NCBI GenBank assembly: GCA_965247225.1
Contig: CBDFGT010000036.1
Coordinates: forward strand, 1-57,271
DNA from: CBDFGT01 sp965247225
GTDB lineage: Bacteria > Pseudomonadota > Alphaproteobacteria > Rhizobiales > Rhizobiaceae
Reading direction: 5' to 3'
Length of the DNA stretch: 57,271 bases
Positions 16,374 to 25,801 of this stretch are shown here, in pieces. The notes under the pieces were generated by a model, which was not told the origin of the DNA, ran no database searches, and worked only from the letters and a program-made list of their open reading frames with translations. How positions within the stretch are numbered: position 1 is the stretch's first letter; every line of letters starts with the position of its first letter. A program made the position numbers and the translations under genes.

Positions 16374-18647
16374 TCAGACGAAGGTCATTGCCTTTCCCAG
16401 TGGCAAGGCGCGGATGCGTTTGCCGCTGAGCGCAAAAATCGCATTGGCAAGGGCCGGCATGGAAGGCGGTGTTGAGGGTTCGCCTGCGCCGCCCAGATGA
16501 CCGGAGTTTTGCAGTATTTCCACTTCAATGCCGGGTGCCTGGTTCATGCGCAAACTGTCATGATCCGAGAAATTCATCTGTTCCACCGCACCATCGGCAA
16601 AAGTGATTTCCTGGCTGGTGGCAGCCGACAGGCCGTAGATGATGCCAGACATCATCTGCGCCCTGAAATTGTTGGGATCAAGCACAATGCCCGGATCGGC
16701 CGCACACCAGACCTTTTCAATGCGGACAGAACCGCCAATGTCCGCCACCTGGACCACTTCGGCAACATAGGTGTTGAAGGCCAGGGAAAACGCCATGCCC
16801 CGCGCCTTGCCTGCGGCAAGCGGTGTCTGCCAGCCAGACATGTCTGCAACCTTTTCCACAACGCCAAGTGCTGCCGGATGATCTTTCAGCAAGGTGCGGC
16901 GCAATTGAAACGGATCGATATTCCCGGCATGCGCCATTTCATCCATAAAACTTTCATGCATGAAACAATTGTAGGAATAGCCGACCGAGCGCCAGAACCC
17001 GACCGGAATGGAAACCGGTGCCTTGCGACCGTCAACACGATAGTTTGCGATGCCATAGGGTTGATTATAGCCGCCATCAATCAAGGTGTTATCGGGGCCT
17101 GCAGGCGAAATCGAAGGCAGAATACGGCCCATGGCACTGGCCATCACAGAGGGTGACGCAATCGACCCCGTAACGGCTTTTGGAAGCCCCTTGTCATCCA
17201 GCACGGCCTTGTAAAGACCCCTTGCTGCCGGCCGGTAAGGCCCATGGCTCATGTCCTCCTCGCGGGTCCAGGTGACTTTGACCGGCTTGCCGTCCGTCTG
17301 CAACGCAATGCGAATGGCATAGTCGGTAAAATCCGGCTCAAACCGGCGGCCAAAACCACCGCCCAGAAAGGTCGTGTGTACCGCAATCCTGTCGTCCGGC
17401 AATTCCGTTATCCGGCTACCGACAAGCTTGATGATGGTGGGCGACTGGTTGGGTGCCCAGACTTGCAGCGTGCCATCCTTGAGGTGCGCCGTAGCATTCA
17501 TCGGTTCCATGGCGGCATGCGAGAGATAGGGAGCGAAATAGTCTGCCTCAATGATCTTTTCGCGGGGCGCATCGGCAAAAATCACATCCGGATCGCCCAC
17601 GGTGCGCAGGGTAAAGAAGTCCGTTGCCTTCAGCGTACCGGTCAGGATCGCGTCAATGTCCGCACTTGTGCGCGGGTGCGGACCATCTTCCCATTCAACA
17701 ATCACAGCATCCGCCGCCTGAAATGCCCGCCAGGTATTGTCGGCAATCACCGCAAAGCCCTGCCCGTAAGGGCTGTCAATGGCAATAACCTTTTGAACCC
17801 CCTTCATGGATTTGGCGGTTGCCGGATCAAAACTGCGTATTTTGCCGCCCGGCTGCGGGTTCATCCTGACCGTGGCATAAACCATATCGGGCAGATCGAC
17901 ATCGATACCAAAGATCGGTGCGCCGGTAATCTTGGCAAGCATATCCTTGCGTTTCTGGTCCCGTCCGAGAATTTTCCATGTTTCCGGATCCCGCAAGGCA
18001 ACCTCGACCGGCTCAAGCCTTGCGGCATCCAGCGCCAGTTCACCATAAGTGAGAGACTTTCCGGAAGCCGGGTCAGTGACGATACCTGCCGCAGTGGTTA
18101 ATGTGTCCGCCTTGACGCCAAGCCTCTGTGCGGCAGCCGATTTCAGCATTTCGCGTGCCGATGCGCCTGCCTGCCGCATTTTCTCAAAACCGTCTGCCAT
18201 GGACGAGGAACCGCCGGTTCCCTGCAAGGCCAGAAACTTGCCCACAACCCCCATGGCGGCCCGGACGGATTCTGCCAGTATACCGTTGTCAAACGCGGCA
18301 AAGGGTGCGCCGTCCTTCAGCATGGCCGTGTTGAAATAGGCAGGCGCTCCCGGTCCATGCTCAATCGAAACCTGCTCCAGGGTCACATCCAGCTCTTCGG
18401 CAACCAGGGCCGCAAGCGTTGTATAGGTACCCTGACCCATTTCAGCACGGGGGGCGATAATGGTAATGCTGTTATCCGAACCGATCTTGATCCAGGGATT
18501 GAAGGTCGCCTCGCCTTCCGCCAGATCACCCTCCAGCGGATTGGCGAAGGGCTGTTTGTATTTGTAGTATCCGAAGGCCACACCACCGGCAACAGCAGCA
18601 GCGGCAACGAGAAAGGAGCGGCGGGTCATGGTTCCAAGCCGGGACAT
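16374..18647 (-). CDS. molybdopterin-dependent hydroxylase large subunit (IorB-like)
   Basis: The 757-residue protein is the molybdopterin-binding subunit of a xanthine-oxidase-family enzyme of the isoquinoline 1-oxidoreductase / membrane aldehyde dehydrogenase type. The N-terminus has a twin-arginine signal (TRRSFLVAAAAVAGG), so the folded enzyme is exported and probably acts in the periplasm, passing electrons to a cytochrome or quinone. Cofactor motifs include GGGFGRRFEPDF and, near the end, GEPSTPP followed by ALANAIFALSGKR. It is the second gene of an operon: the 2Fe-2S subunit precedes it with a three-base gap. There is no separate FAD subunit, as expected for this group. The substrate (an aldehyde or N-heterocycle) is not known. 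Confidence 0.9.
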   Translation of the reverse strand: MSRLGTMTRRSFLVAAAAVAGGVAFGYYKYKQPFANPLEGDLAEGEATFNPWIKIGSDNSITIIAPRAEMGQGTYTTLAALVAEELDVTLEQVSIEHGPGAPAYFNTAMLKDGAPFAAFDNGILAESVRAAMGVVGKFLALQGTGGSSSMADGFEKMRQAGASAREMLKSAAAQRLGVKADTLTTAAGIVTDPASGKSLTYGELALDAARLEPVEVALRDPETWKILGRDQKRKDMLAKITGAPIFGIDVDLPDMVYATVRMNPQPGGKIRSFDPATAKSMKGVQKVIAIDSPYGQGFAVIADNTWRAFQAADAVIVEWEDGPHPRTSADIDAILTGTLKATDFFTLRTVGDPDVIFADAPREKIIEADYFAPYLSHAAMEPMNATAHLKDGTLQVWAPNQSPTIIKLVGSRITELPDDRIAVHTTFLGGGFGRRFEPDFTDYAIRIALQTDGKPVKVTWTREEDMSHGPYRPAARGLYKAVLDDKGLPKAVTGSIASPSVMASAMGRILPSISPAGPDNTLIDGGYNQPYGIANYRVDGRKAPVSIPVGFWRSVGYSYNCFMHESFMDEMAHAGNIDPFQLRRTLLKDHPAALGVVEKVADMSGWQTPLAAGKARGMAFSLAFNTYVAEVVQVADIGGSVRIEKVWCAADPGIVLDPNNFRAQMMSGIIYGLSAATSQEITFADGAVEQMNFSDHDSLRMNQAPGIEVEILQNSGHLGGAGEPSTPPSMPALANAIFALSGKRIRALPLGKAMTFV

Positions 18648-18650
18648 GTC

Positions 18651-19109
18651 TCAGGCTCCTTTTGAAAGCAGGGCGGCCTGATGAATGGCCGCACGGATGC
18701 GTGGATAGGTACCGCAACGACAGAGATTGCCGCTCATGGCATCATCAATGGCAGCGTCATCAGGATCCGGATTGGCTTCAAGCAGGGCCACCGCATTCAT
18801 GATTTGCCCGGCCTGACAATAACCGCACTGGGCAACCTGATGCTCCAGCCAAGCCTGCTGGACAGCGTGCAATGCATCGCCGTCTTTCAGACCGTCAATT
18901 GTGCGTACATTGTCCGCAACATCGCCGACAGGTGTCAGGCAGGACCGTGTGGCCTCACCTTTGATGATCACGGTGCACGCCCCGCAAAGACCGGCCCCGC
19001 AGCCAAATTTCGGTCCCTTGATGTTCAGTACATCACGCAAGGCCCAGAGCAGCGGCATTTCCGGCTCGATTTCGACATCATGTACTTGCCCGTTGACGCT
19101 GAGTTGCAT
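18651..19109 (-). CDS. 2Fe-2S subunit of molybdenum hydroxylase (IorA-like)
   Basis: The 152-residue protein carries both iron-sulfur clusters of the small subunit. The N-terminal ferredoxin-like cluster motif is CGAGLCGAC with a further Cys in RSCLTPV. The C-terminal helical cluster has CGYCQAG and CRCGTYPR. Two ATGs are possible, at 19115 and 19109. GGAGGAG abuts the first one, leaving no spacing, but lies at the right distance from the second, so 19109 (MQLSVNGQ) is preferred. It is transcribed with the large subunit and divergently from a TetR-type regulator. Confidence 0.93.
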   Translation of the reverse strand: MQLSVNGQVHDVEIEPEMPLLWALRDVLNIKGPKFGCGAGLCGACTVIIKGEATRSCLTPVGDVADNVRTIDGLKDGDALHAVQQAWLEHQVAQCGYCQAGQIMNAVALLEANPDPDDAAIDDAMSGNLCRCGTYPRIRAAIHQAALLSKGA

Positions 19110-19157
19110 AGGCATCTCCTCCCCGAAGAACGAACCGGATCCCTATCCGGTGAATTC

Positions 19158-19190
19158 TTGACAAAATAACAATTTATGTCAGAATGTCAA
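19158..19190. promoter_or_regulatory. divergent promoter/operator, TetR gene and iorAB-like operon
   Basis: TTGACA on the plus strand (19158-19163) and TTGACA on the minus strand (19190-19185) face each other as an inverted repeat with an additional inner TGTCA copy. On the minus strand TTGACA is followed after 16 bases by TATTTT, a good sigma-70-like promoter for the hydroxylase operon. The overlapping dyad is a plausible TetR operator that would control both directions. Confidence 0.5.
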
Positions 19191-19780
19191 TCATGCAGGA
19201 CATACCGGAAGATCACAGGCGTTTGGCCATACTGACAGCAGCTTTTGACATCGTCATGCGTTATGGCTTCAAGCGGACGACGATGGACGACATTGCACGG
19301 CAGGCCGGCATGTCTCGCCCGGCACTGTATCTTTTCTACAAGAACAAGACAGAGATTTTCCGCGCCTGTATTTCTGCCTATATGCTCGATATGCAGCGTG
19401 ATGTCGCAGCCTGTTTCCAGACGCAAAAACCGCCGCTCGTGCAGGTGAGCGGTGCACTGGTTGCGGGTATCGTTGCACCCATGCGCAAGCTGGCGGGTGC
19501 CGCCCACGGCACCGAGATCCTTGATCTGAAATATGAACTCGCCAGGGATCTTGGTGATCAGTGGATGCAGGCCATTCAAGATGAAATCCAAAAGGGTCTC
19601 GAGAAAGCCTCCGCGTCGGGAAAACTGGACCTGATCGCAAGCGGCCAGACCGAAAAGGACTTTGCCCGGCTTTTGGTCGACAGTGCCGAAGGCATGAAAT
19701 TGCGCACGCCTGACCCGGACAGGCTGGAAGAGCGGCTCAAAAATATGGTCAGGCTGGTGCTTGGCCCCTGGAGCCTCTGA
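19184..19780 (+). CDS. TetR-family transcriptional regulator
   Basis: The 198-residue protein has a typical TetR DNA-binding domain at residues 12-60 (AAFDIVMRYGFKRTTMDDIARQAG, then LYLFYKNKTEIF) and a variable ligand domain after it. It is divergent from the iorAB-like operon and the two start codons are about 75 bases apart, so it most likely represses that operon. The start is uncertain: ATGs at 19184 and 19193 are both in frame and neither has a Shine-Dalgarno sequence, so the messenger may be leaderless. The ligand is not known. Confidence 0.85.
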   Translation: MSIMQDIPEDHRRLAILTAAFDIVMRYGFKRTTMDDIARQAGMSRPALYLFYKNKTEIFRACISAYMLDMQRDVAACFQTQKPPLVQVSGALVAGIVAPMRKLAGAAHGTEILDLKYELARDLGDQWMQAIQDEIQKGLEKASASGKLDLIASGQTEKDFARLLVDSAEGMKLRTPDPDRLEERLKNMVRLVLGPWSL

Positions 19781-19870
19781 TTTCTGTCCATGATGTCTGC
19801 ATCATCATGTTGACAAGTCGGCCTGATTATATCACCTCACGCAGAAGAGCTGTTTCGCCGGAGAAAATGC

Positions 19871-21121
<1,251 letters not shown>

Positions 21122-21145
21122 TACCAACCTGCGCAGCGCGGTCCG

Positions 21146-22060
21146 TTACTGCTTGCGGTCTGCGATGAACCGGGCGGTTGCGAGGAGAATATCTGCGCGG
21201 GCACCATAGGGGGACAGGATAGTGGAAGCCTCGTCCACGAGCTGGTCCAGACGGTCACGGGCCCAGTCGATCCCGTGCACGGAAACAAGTGTGCCCTTGC
21301 CGCGTGCCGAATCCTTGCCGGTTGCCTTGCCCATCGTGGCCGCATCCGCTGTCAGATCCAGAAGATCATCAGCCAGCTGAAACGCCAGACCGATGGTTTC
21401 ACCATAGCGCCTCAAAACCCCTTGCTCTTCCGGCGATGATCCGGAGAGGATAGCACCCGCCTCGCAGGCATAGCGGATCAGGGCACCGGTTTTCATCGCC
21501 TGCAATGTCATGATGCCCTGTTCGTCCGGAGCAATCCGTTCAGCCTGCAGGTCCAGCGCCTGGCCTCCGGCCATCCCCCCCACGCCGGAAGCACGCGACA
21601 AGGCCAATACAAGCGCGAGTTTGCGCTCTGCATCAAGCCGGGTTTCCGGTGCTGCCAGAATGTCGAAGCCAAGGGTCAGGAGACTGTCGCCGGCCAGAAT
21701 CGCTGTCGCCTCGTCATAGGCAATATGCACGGTCGGCTGGCCGCGCCGCAGCGCATCATCATCCATGGCCGGCAGATCATCATGCACCAGCGAATAGCAA
21801 TGGACACATTCCAGCGATGCTCCCACCCGGAGTGCGGCTGCAAGATCACCGCCCAGCATGGCCGCTGTTTCCAGCACAAGGAAAGGTCGCAGCCGCTTGC
21901 CGCCATTGAGCACGCCATGTTGCATGGCAGACAGCAACTGTGACGGACGGGCAATCTCGTCTGTCTGGACAGCCGTCTGCAAAAGAGACTGCAGTTCTGC
22001 CTGGACCAGCGTTGCATTGTGGATCAGCCGATCCTGAAAATGTGATGGATGTGTGCGCAT
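21146..22060 (-). CDS. ispA: polyprenyl synthetase (farnesyl diphosphate synthase-like)
   Basis: The protein of 304 residues is a trans-prenyl transferase that condenses IPP with allylic diphosphates, most likely giving farnesyl diphosphate. Both aspartate-rich motifs are present: HDDLPAMDDDALRRG (first, long proteobacterial form) and QLADDLLDLTAD (second). GGKRLRPFL is the IPP-binding motif. The start at 22060 (MRTHPSHF) is preferred over one 36 bases upstream because GAGG lies four bases before it. The first-motif form with two residues between Asp pairs fits the short-chain FPP synthases; chain length is not proven. Confidence 0.92.
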   Translation of the reverse strand: MRTHPSHFQDRLIHNATLVQAELQSLLQTAVQTDEIARPSQLLSAMQHGVLNGGKRLRPFLVLETAAMLGGDLAAALRVGASLECVHCYSLVHDDLPAMDDDALRRGQPTVHIAYDEATAILAGDSLLTLGFDILAAPETRLDAERKLALVLALSRASGVGGMAGGQALDLQAERIAPDEQGIMTLQAMKTGALIRYACEAGAILSGSSPEEQGVLRRYGETIGLAFQLADDLLDLTADAATMGKATGKDSARGKGTLVSVHGIDWARDRLDQLVDEASTILSPYGARADILLATARFIADRKQ

Positions 22061-22221
22061 TCTGCCTCTTCTTTGCCAGTGCTGCCTGTTTCGCATTTCG
22101 ACAAAAGCGACGCAATCTGGAAATTGACCAGATTTGAAAACTTGATGACTCCGCTACTGGCGCCCGTCGACATGTGACTGTATGAAAATCACTCAGGATT
22201 TGGGGAACCGGAATCAACACG

Positions 22222-22968
22222 TTGGATATAGCACCCGAAACGCGCGAGACACCTGTGCCGCAGGAAACGACAACCGGTGTGCCGGTACGCAGGATGTCTA
22301 TTTTCCTGAGCAGACTTATCAAATCCTTGCTGGTGATTCTGCTGCTGCCCTATGGACTGATCCTTCTCTACCTGGTTCCGTTCCTGCATCCGGTTTCAAC
22401 CCTGATGCTTGCGGATCTCGCCACATTTCAGGGCTATGACCGGCGCTGGGTCAGTTTTGAGGATATTGCCCCGGTTCTCGTCCAGTCCGTCATGATGTCC
22501 GAGGACGGACAGTTCTGTTCGCACAATGGCGTTGACTGGGTGCAGATGCGCGGCGTCATGCAGGATGCGCTGGAGGGCGAGACCACACGCGGCGCCAGCA
22601 CCATTCCCATGCAGACCGCCAAAAATCTCTTTTTATGGAATGGACGTTCATTTGTCCGCAAGGCGATGGAACTGCCCCTGGCCCTTGCTGCCGATTTTGT
22701 ATGGTCGAAAAAGCGTATTATGGAAATCTACCTCAACATTGCCGAATGGGGACCGGGTATTTACGGTGTGGAAGCCGCAAGCCGGTATCATTTCAAGGTC
22801 TCTGCGGCCAATCTTTCCGGCAGGCAGGCAGCCCTTCTGGCTGTTGCCCTGCCCAATCCTCTCAACCGCATCGCCGGAAAACCCGGGCGCGGCATGAAGG
22901 CTCTGGCCGGCACGATTGAAAAACGTGCACGCGGTTCGGGCGATTATATCAAATGCCTCTATGAGTGA
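22222..22968 (+). CDS. mtgA: monofunctional peptidoglycan glycosyltransferase
   Basis: The 248-residue protein is a family GT51 glycosyltransferase that polymerises lipid II into glycan strands at the outer face of the inner membrane, without a transpeptidase domain. One membrane helix spans residues about 33-52. The catalytic Glu is in SEDGQFCSHNGVDW, and GASTIPMQTAKNLFLW and KRIMEIYLNIAEWG are the next conserved motifs. The start is uncertain: TTG at 22222 opens the frame with a weak GGGGAACCGG before it, while the ATG at 22294 would leave only eight residues before the helix and has no spaced ribosome site. Confidence 0.93.
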   Translation: MDIAPETRETPVPQETTTGVPVRRMSIFLSRLIKSLLVILLLPYGLILLYLVPFLHPVSTLMLADLATFQGYDRRWVSFEDIAPVLVQSVMMSEDGQFCSHNGVDWVQMRGVMQDALEGETTRGASTIPMQTAKNLFLWNGRSFVRKAMELPLALAADFVWSKKRIMEIYLNIAEWGPGIYGVEAASRYHFKVSAANLSGRQAALLAVALPNPLNRIAGKPGRGMKALAGTIEKRARGSGDYIKCLYE

Positions 22969-23041
22969 GGTGATGTTTATGCCTTGTTTCTCCTTGTATA
23001 AATGCAATAGAACAGGACCGTGCTGAACCAAAAGGTGATCC

Positions 23042-23689
23042 ATGGACAATCTGGTGCTTTATGTTGGCAACAAGAACTATTCCTCATGGTCTTTCAGGCC
23101 ATGGATCGCCCTTGCGGGTTGCGAAATTCCCTTTTCGGACGTGGTTATCAATTTTGATTTCCCGGCAGGAAACCCGGGCCTGAAAGCCGTGTCGCCGACA
23201 GGCAAAGTGCCGGTGCTCAAACACGGCGATCTGCTGGTTGCGGAATCTCTGGCCATTATCGAATATGTCGCCGAACTTTATCCCGATGCAGGCCTGTGGC
23301 CGAAAGACCGTAACGACCGGGCTCTGGCACGTTCAGCCTCCATGCAGATGGCAACAGGATTTCATGACCTGCGCAACGCCTGTCCGATGAACTTCAGGCG
23401 GCCGGTTTCAGCCATCACCATGACACCCGGCCTGAAAGCCGATGTTGACCGGATAGAAACACTCTTTGCGCAATGTCTTGAAAGGTCCGGCGGCCCGTTT
23501 CTGTTTGGCCGGTTCTGTGCGGCTGACGCCATGTTTGCCCCGGTTGTGAACCGGCTGCACGTCTATGGTATTGCTGTAAAGCCTGTTACACTGGGCTGGA
23601 TGCATGCCATGAAAGTGAGCCCGGCCTGGCTGAAGTGGCAGGAAGCGGCCCTGGCAGAGACATGGATTGTGCCTGAAGATGAAGCCTGA
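23042..23689 (+). CDS. glutathione S-transferase family protein
   Basis: The 215-residue protein has an N-terminal thioredoxin-like glutathione-binding domain (LVLYVGNKNYSSWSFRPWIAL; then GKVPVLKHGDLLVAESLAII) and a helical C-terminal domain. The NYSSWS sequence carries the candidate catalytic Ser/Tyr, and the cis-Pro VPVL and ES motif bind glutathione. It resembles the uncharacterised bacterial GST group that starts with 'L.IGNK.YSSWSLRPWL'. Substrate and role are unknown. It lies between mtgA and rpmF on the same strand. Confidence 0.88.
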   Translation: MDNLVLYVGNKNYSSWSFRPWIALAGCEIPFSDVVINFDFPAGNPGLKAVSPTGKVPVLKHGDLLVAESLAIIEYVAELYPDAGLWPKDRNDRALARSASMQMATGFHDLRNACPMNFRRPVSAITMTPGLKADVDRIETLFAQCLERSGGPFLFGRFCAADAMFAPVVNRLHVYGIAVKPVTLGWMHAMKVSPAWLKWQEAALAETWIVPEDEA

Positions 23690-23841
23690 TGGCAGGCTTT
23701 TTAAAAAATTGTCGCATCCGGGACTGGTCAAGTCCGCATATCGCATGTATAAGCCGCCAACTTTGACGAAATTGGCATGCCGCCTGTACGACCCTTCCGG
23801 GCCGGGGAATGTGTTTTGCCCGTGAAATATGGAGTATTGAA

Positions 23842-24027
23842 ATGGCTGTTCCCAAAAGAAAAACAAGCCCGTCCAAGCGTGGCATGCGTCGTTCTGCTGA
23901 TGCGTTGACGGCACCAGCATATGTTGAGGACAAGAACTCAGGTGAGCTTCGCCGTCCGCACCATATCGATCTGAAAACCGGCATGTACCGTGGTCGTCAG
24001 GTTCTGACACCCAAGGCAAGTGCATAA
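23842..24027 (+). CDS. rpmF: 50S ribosomal protein L32
   Basis: The 61-residue basic protein begins MAVPKRKTSPSKRGMRR and is a clear L32. The GGAG at 23831 lies seven bases before the ATG at 23842; the upstream ATG at 23809 is not the start. The zinc-binding cysteines found in some L32 proteins are absent, which is the normal C-minus alphaproteobacterial form. A hairpin follows 29 bases downstream. Confidence 0.97.
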   Translation: MAVPKRKTSPSKRGMRRSADALTAPAYVEDKNSGELRRPHHIDLKTGMYRGRQVLTPKASA

Positions 24028-24055
24028 TCCTGTCATTTTGACAGATTAAAGCTTC

Positions 24056-24080
24056 AAGGCTGGCGGTTCGCTGGCCTTTT
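24056..24080 (+). terminator. probable terminator after rpmF
   Basis: AAGGC and GCCTT pair around a GC-rich loop with further internal pairing (GGC...GCC), followed by TTTGCTTT. The position 29 bases after the rpmF stop supports an intrinsic terminator. Confidence 0.55.
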
Positions 24081-24117
24081 GCTTTATGGCCGGACAGAAA
24101 TGTGACCCGCAAACCGG

Positions 24118-24543
24118 ATGAAGGACACGGATGTGATGATTGCGCTTGTTCCCTTGATGCTGATTCCCTTCATCCTGTACAACCTCGCCATGGTGGGGCT
24201 TATGGGCAGTGGCGGAATTGCAAGCCTTCAAAACCAGATCCTGTCCCTCGACATGATGTCCGGTGCCATCTGGACACTGAGCCTTGGTGACCTGTTGATT
24301 CTGGTCGGTCTGGCAATGCTGTTTGTGGAAATTCTCAAAGCCACACGGTCAAGCCGGGCGTCCGTCATGGACCACATGATGTCGATGATCCTGTTTGTGG
24401 TTTATCTGGTGGAATTCCTGCTGGTGAAAGACGCCGCAACCCAGATCTTCTTCATCCTGATGACGATCAGCTTCATTGATGTGATTGCCGGATTTACCAT
24501 CTCGATCCGCTCTGCCGGACGCGATGTTTCGATCGGTCTCTGA
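24118..24543 (+). CDS. hypothetical inner-membrane protein
   Basis: The 141-residue protein is very hydrophobic with about four predicted membrane helices (residues roughly 7-27, 52-72, 85-103 and 108-130). Short charged loops contain KATRSSRAS and IRSAGRDVS. I do not recognise a named family, though its place between rpmF and the pha cluster suggests a conserved Rhizobiales protein. It is transcribed toward the convergent GlcG-like gene, 14 bases away. Confidence 0.75.
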   Translation: MKDTDVMIALVPLMLIPFILYNLAMVGLMGSGGIASLQNQILSLDMMSGAIWTLSLGDLLILVGLAMLFVEILKATRSSRASVMDHMMSMILFVVYLVEFLLVKDAATQIFFILMTISFIDVIAGFTISIRSAGRDVSIGL

Positions 24544-24557
24544 CAGGCAAAAACGGT

Positions 24558-24986
24558 CTATTCTTCGCCGGGTATCAGACCTGCTGCCCTGATACCGGCA
24601 ATGGCACAGACCTCATCATTTTCTGCTGTATCGCCTGTGATGGCAACAACACCCAGAATGGTGCCGCTTTCCGATTTTACCAGGATAGCCCCCGGAAACG
24701 ACATGGCACGACCGCCGGTGCGCATATTCACCAAAGTAACAACCGATGAGCCACTGAGCGCTTTTTCAGCAAGATAGCGAGAGTTGCGCCCGGTCGCCAG
24801 CGCACTCGCCGCCTTTCCGAAAGCCATTTCAAACCGCAGGCACTCGCTGCCATCCTGACGTTCAAAGGCCACAATGTCGCCATTGGCGGCTGCAACAAGG
24901 GCGGCAAGCGGCTTCATGGACTGTCGCGTACCTTCTGAAAAGGCGGCACCAATCATCGTCCTGGCTTGGGCAAGGGAAATCGTCAT
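24558..24986 (-). CDS. GlcG/HbpS-like DUF336 protein
   Basis: The 142-residue protein matches the GlcG/HbpS (DUF336) fold, with an N-terminal helix (SLAQARTMIGAAF), a middle segment of the form AFGKAASALATGR, and a closing glycine-rich strand (GTILGVVAITGD). Members bind heme or small molecules and often form multimers, but the function in most bacteria is unknown. It lies 12 bases after phaR on the same strand, so the two probably form one transcript. Confidence 0.75.
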   Translation of the reverse strand: MTISLAQARTMIGAAFSEGTRQSMKPLAALVAAANGDIVAFERQDGSECLRFEMAFGKAASALATGRNSRYLAEKALSGSSVVTLVNMRTGGRAMSFPGAILVKSESGTILGVVAITGDTAENDEVCAIAGIRAAGLIPGEE

Positions 24987-24998
24987 CCGGGTGATCTT

Positions 24999-25577
24999 TC
25001 AAAGATTGTCGAGTTTCGTTTGCAGCGCACGCAGCTGTTCTTTCAACTCGTCAATGTCCTTGGCTTCGGCCTTGCGGGTTTCCTTGGCCGGAGGAACAGC
25101 ACCTGCAAAAGGCGAAAACATCTGCATGGCCTGCTGGAACATTTCCGTGTTGCGGCGCACCTGTTCTTCCACCATCTGGATGGGAAGCTGGAAATTCTTC
25201 GCCAGCGGTGTTTCCCCGAAAGCACGGGTGATCTGCTCACGCATCTGCGCATGCTGCTCGCCAAACGCCTGCATGGAATGTTCAAGATAGCTTGGAACAA
25301 CCATCTGCATCTGGTCACCATAATAGGTAATCAGCTGCCGCAGGAAAGAGATGGGCAACAATGTGTTGCCGGTTTTGGATTCCTGTTCAAAAATAATCTG
25401 GGTCAGGACAGAATGGGTAATGTCCTCTCCGGATTTGGCGTCCTGAACTGTGAATTCCTCCCCCTTTTTGACCATGACAGCCAGATCGTCCAGGGTCACA
25501 TAGGTGCTGGTTCCTGTATTGTACAATCGACGATTGGCATATTTTTTGATTACGATTTGGCCGTCATTCTTGCCCAT
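24999..25577 (-). CDS. phaR: polyhydroxyalkanoate synthesis repressor PhaR
   Basis: PhaR represses PHA granule genes and is released when it binds the polymer itself. The 192-residue protein has the PHB/PHA accumulation regulator DNA-binding domain at residues 8-70 (IVIKKYANRRLYNTGTSTYV) and the middle domain with LLPISFLRQLI and MVVPSYLEHSM. The C-terminus is a coiled coil (IDELKEQLRALQTKL). It is divergent from phaAB with 224 bases between them, which holds candidate operators. Confidence 0.95.
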   Translation of the reverse strand: MGKNDGQIVIKKYANRRLYNTGTSTYVTLDDLAVMVKKGEEFTVQDAKSGEDITHSVLTQIIFEQESKTGNTLLPISFLRQLITYYGDQMQMVVPSYLEHSMQAFGEQHAQMREQITRAFGETPLAKNFQLPIQMVEEQVRRNTEMFQQAMQMFSPFAGAVPPAKETRKAEAKDIDELKEQLRALQTKLDNL

Positions 25578-25627
25578 GGCTGCTTCCTCGCTCCATCCCG
25601 ATAATCTGTCAGATGCAGTTTATGCGC

Positions 25628-25663
25628 AAAGAGACAGGAAAGACAATCTCTTTGTGCAATGCA
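25628..25663. promoter_or_regulatory. candidate PhaR operators in phaR-phaA gap
   Basis: Two motifs sit side by side: an inverted repeat AAAGAGA (25628-25634) with TCTCTTT (25647-25653), and the palindromic TGCAATGCA (25655-25663). PhaR of Paracoccus binds TGC-rich sequence, so TGCAATGCA is the better PhaR candidate. The region lies 50-90 bases upstream of the phaR start and 140 bases before phaA. Confidence 0.45.
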
Positions 25664-25801
25664 GTGGAAACCGTCCCGCATTGGCGGAATGCCTCCGGTC
25701 AAACAGGACTATTCGATGCCGGAGCGCTTTCCCGTTTGACATATGCCACGAGCTTTGCCAGTTTCTGACAAAACAAACCATCGGGTCAGGAGAACACCAC
25801 A

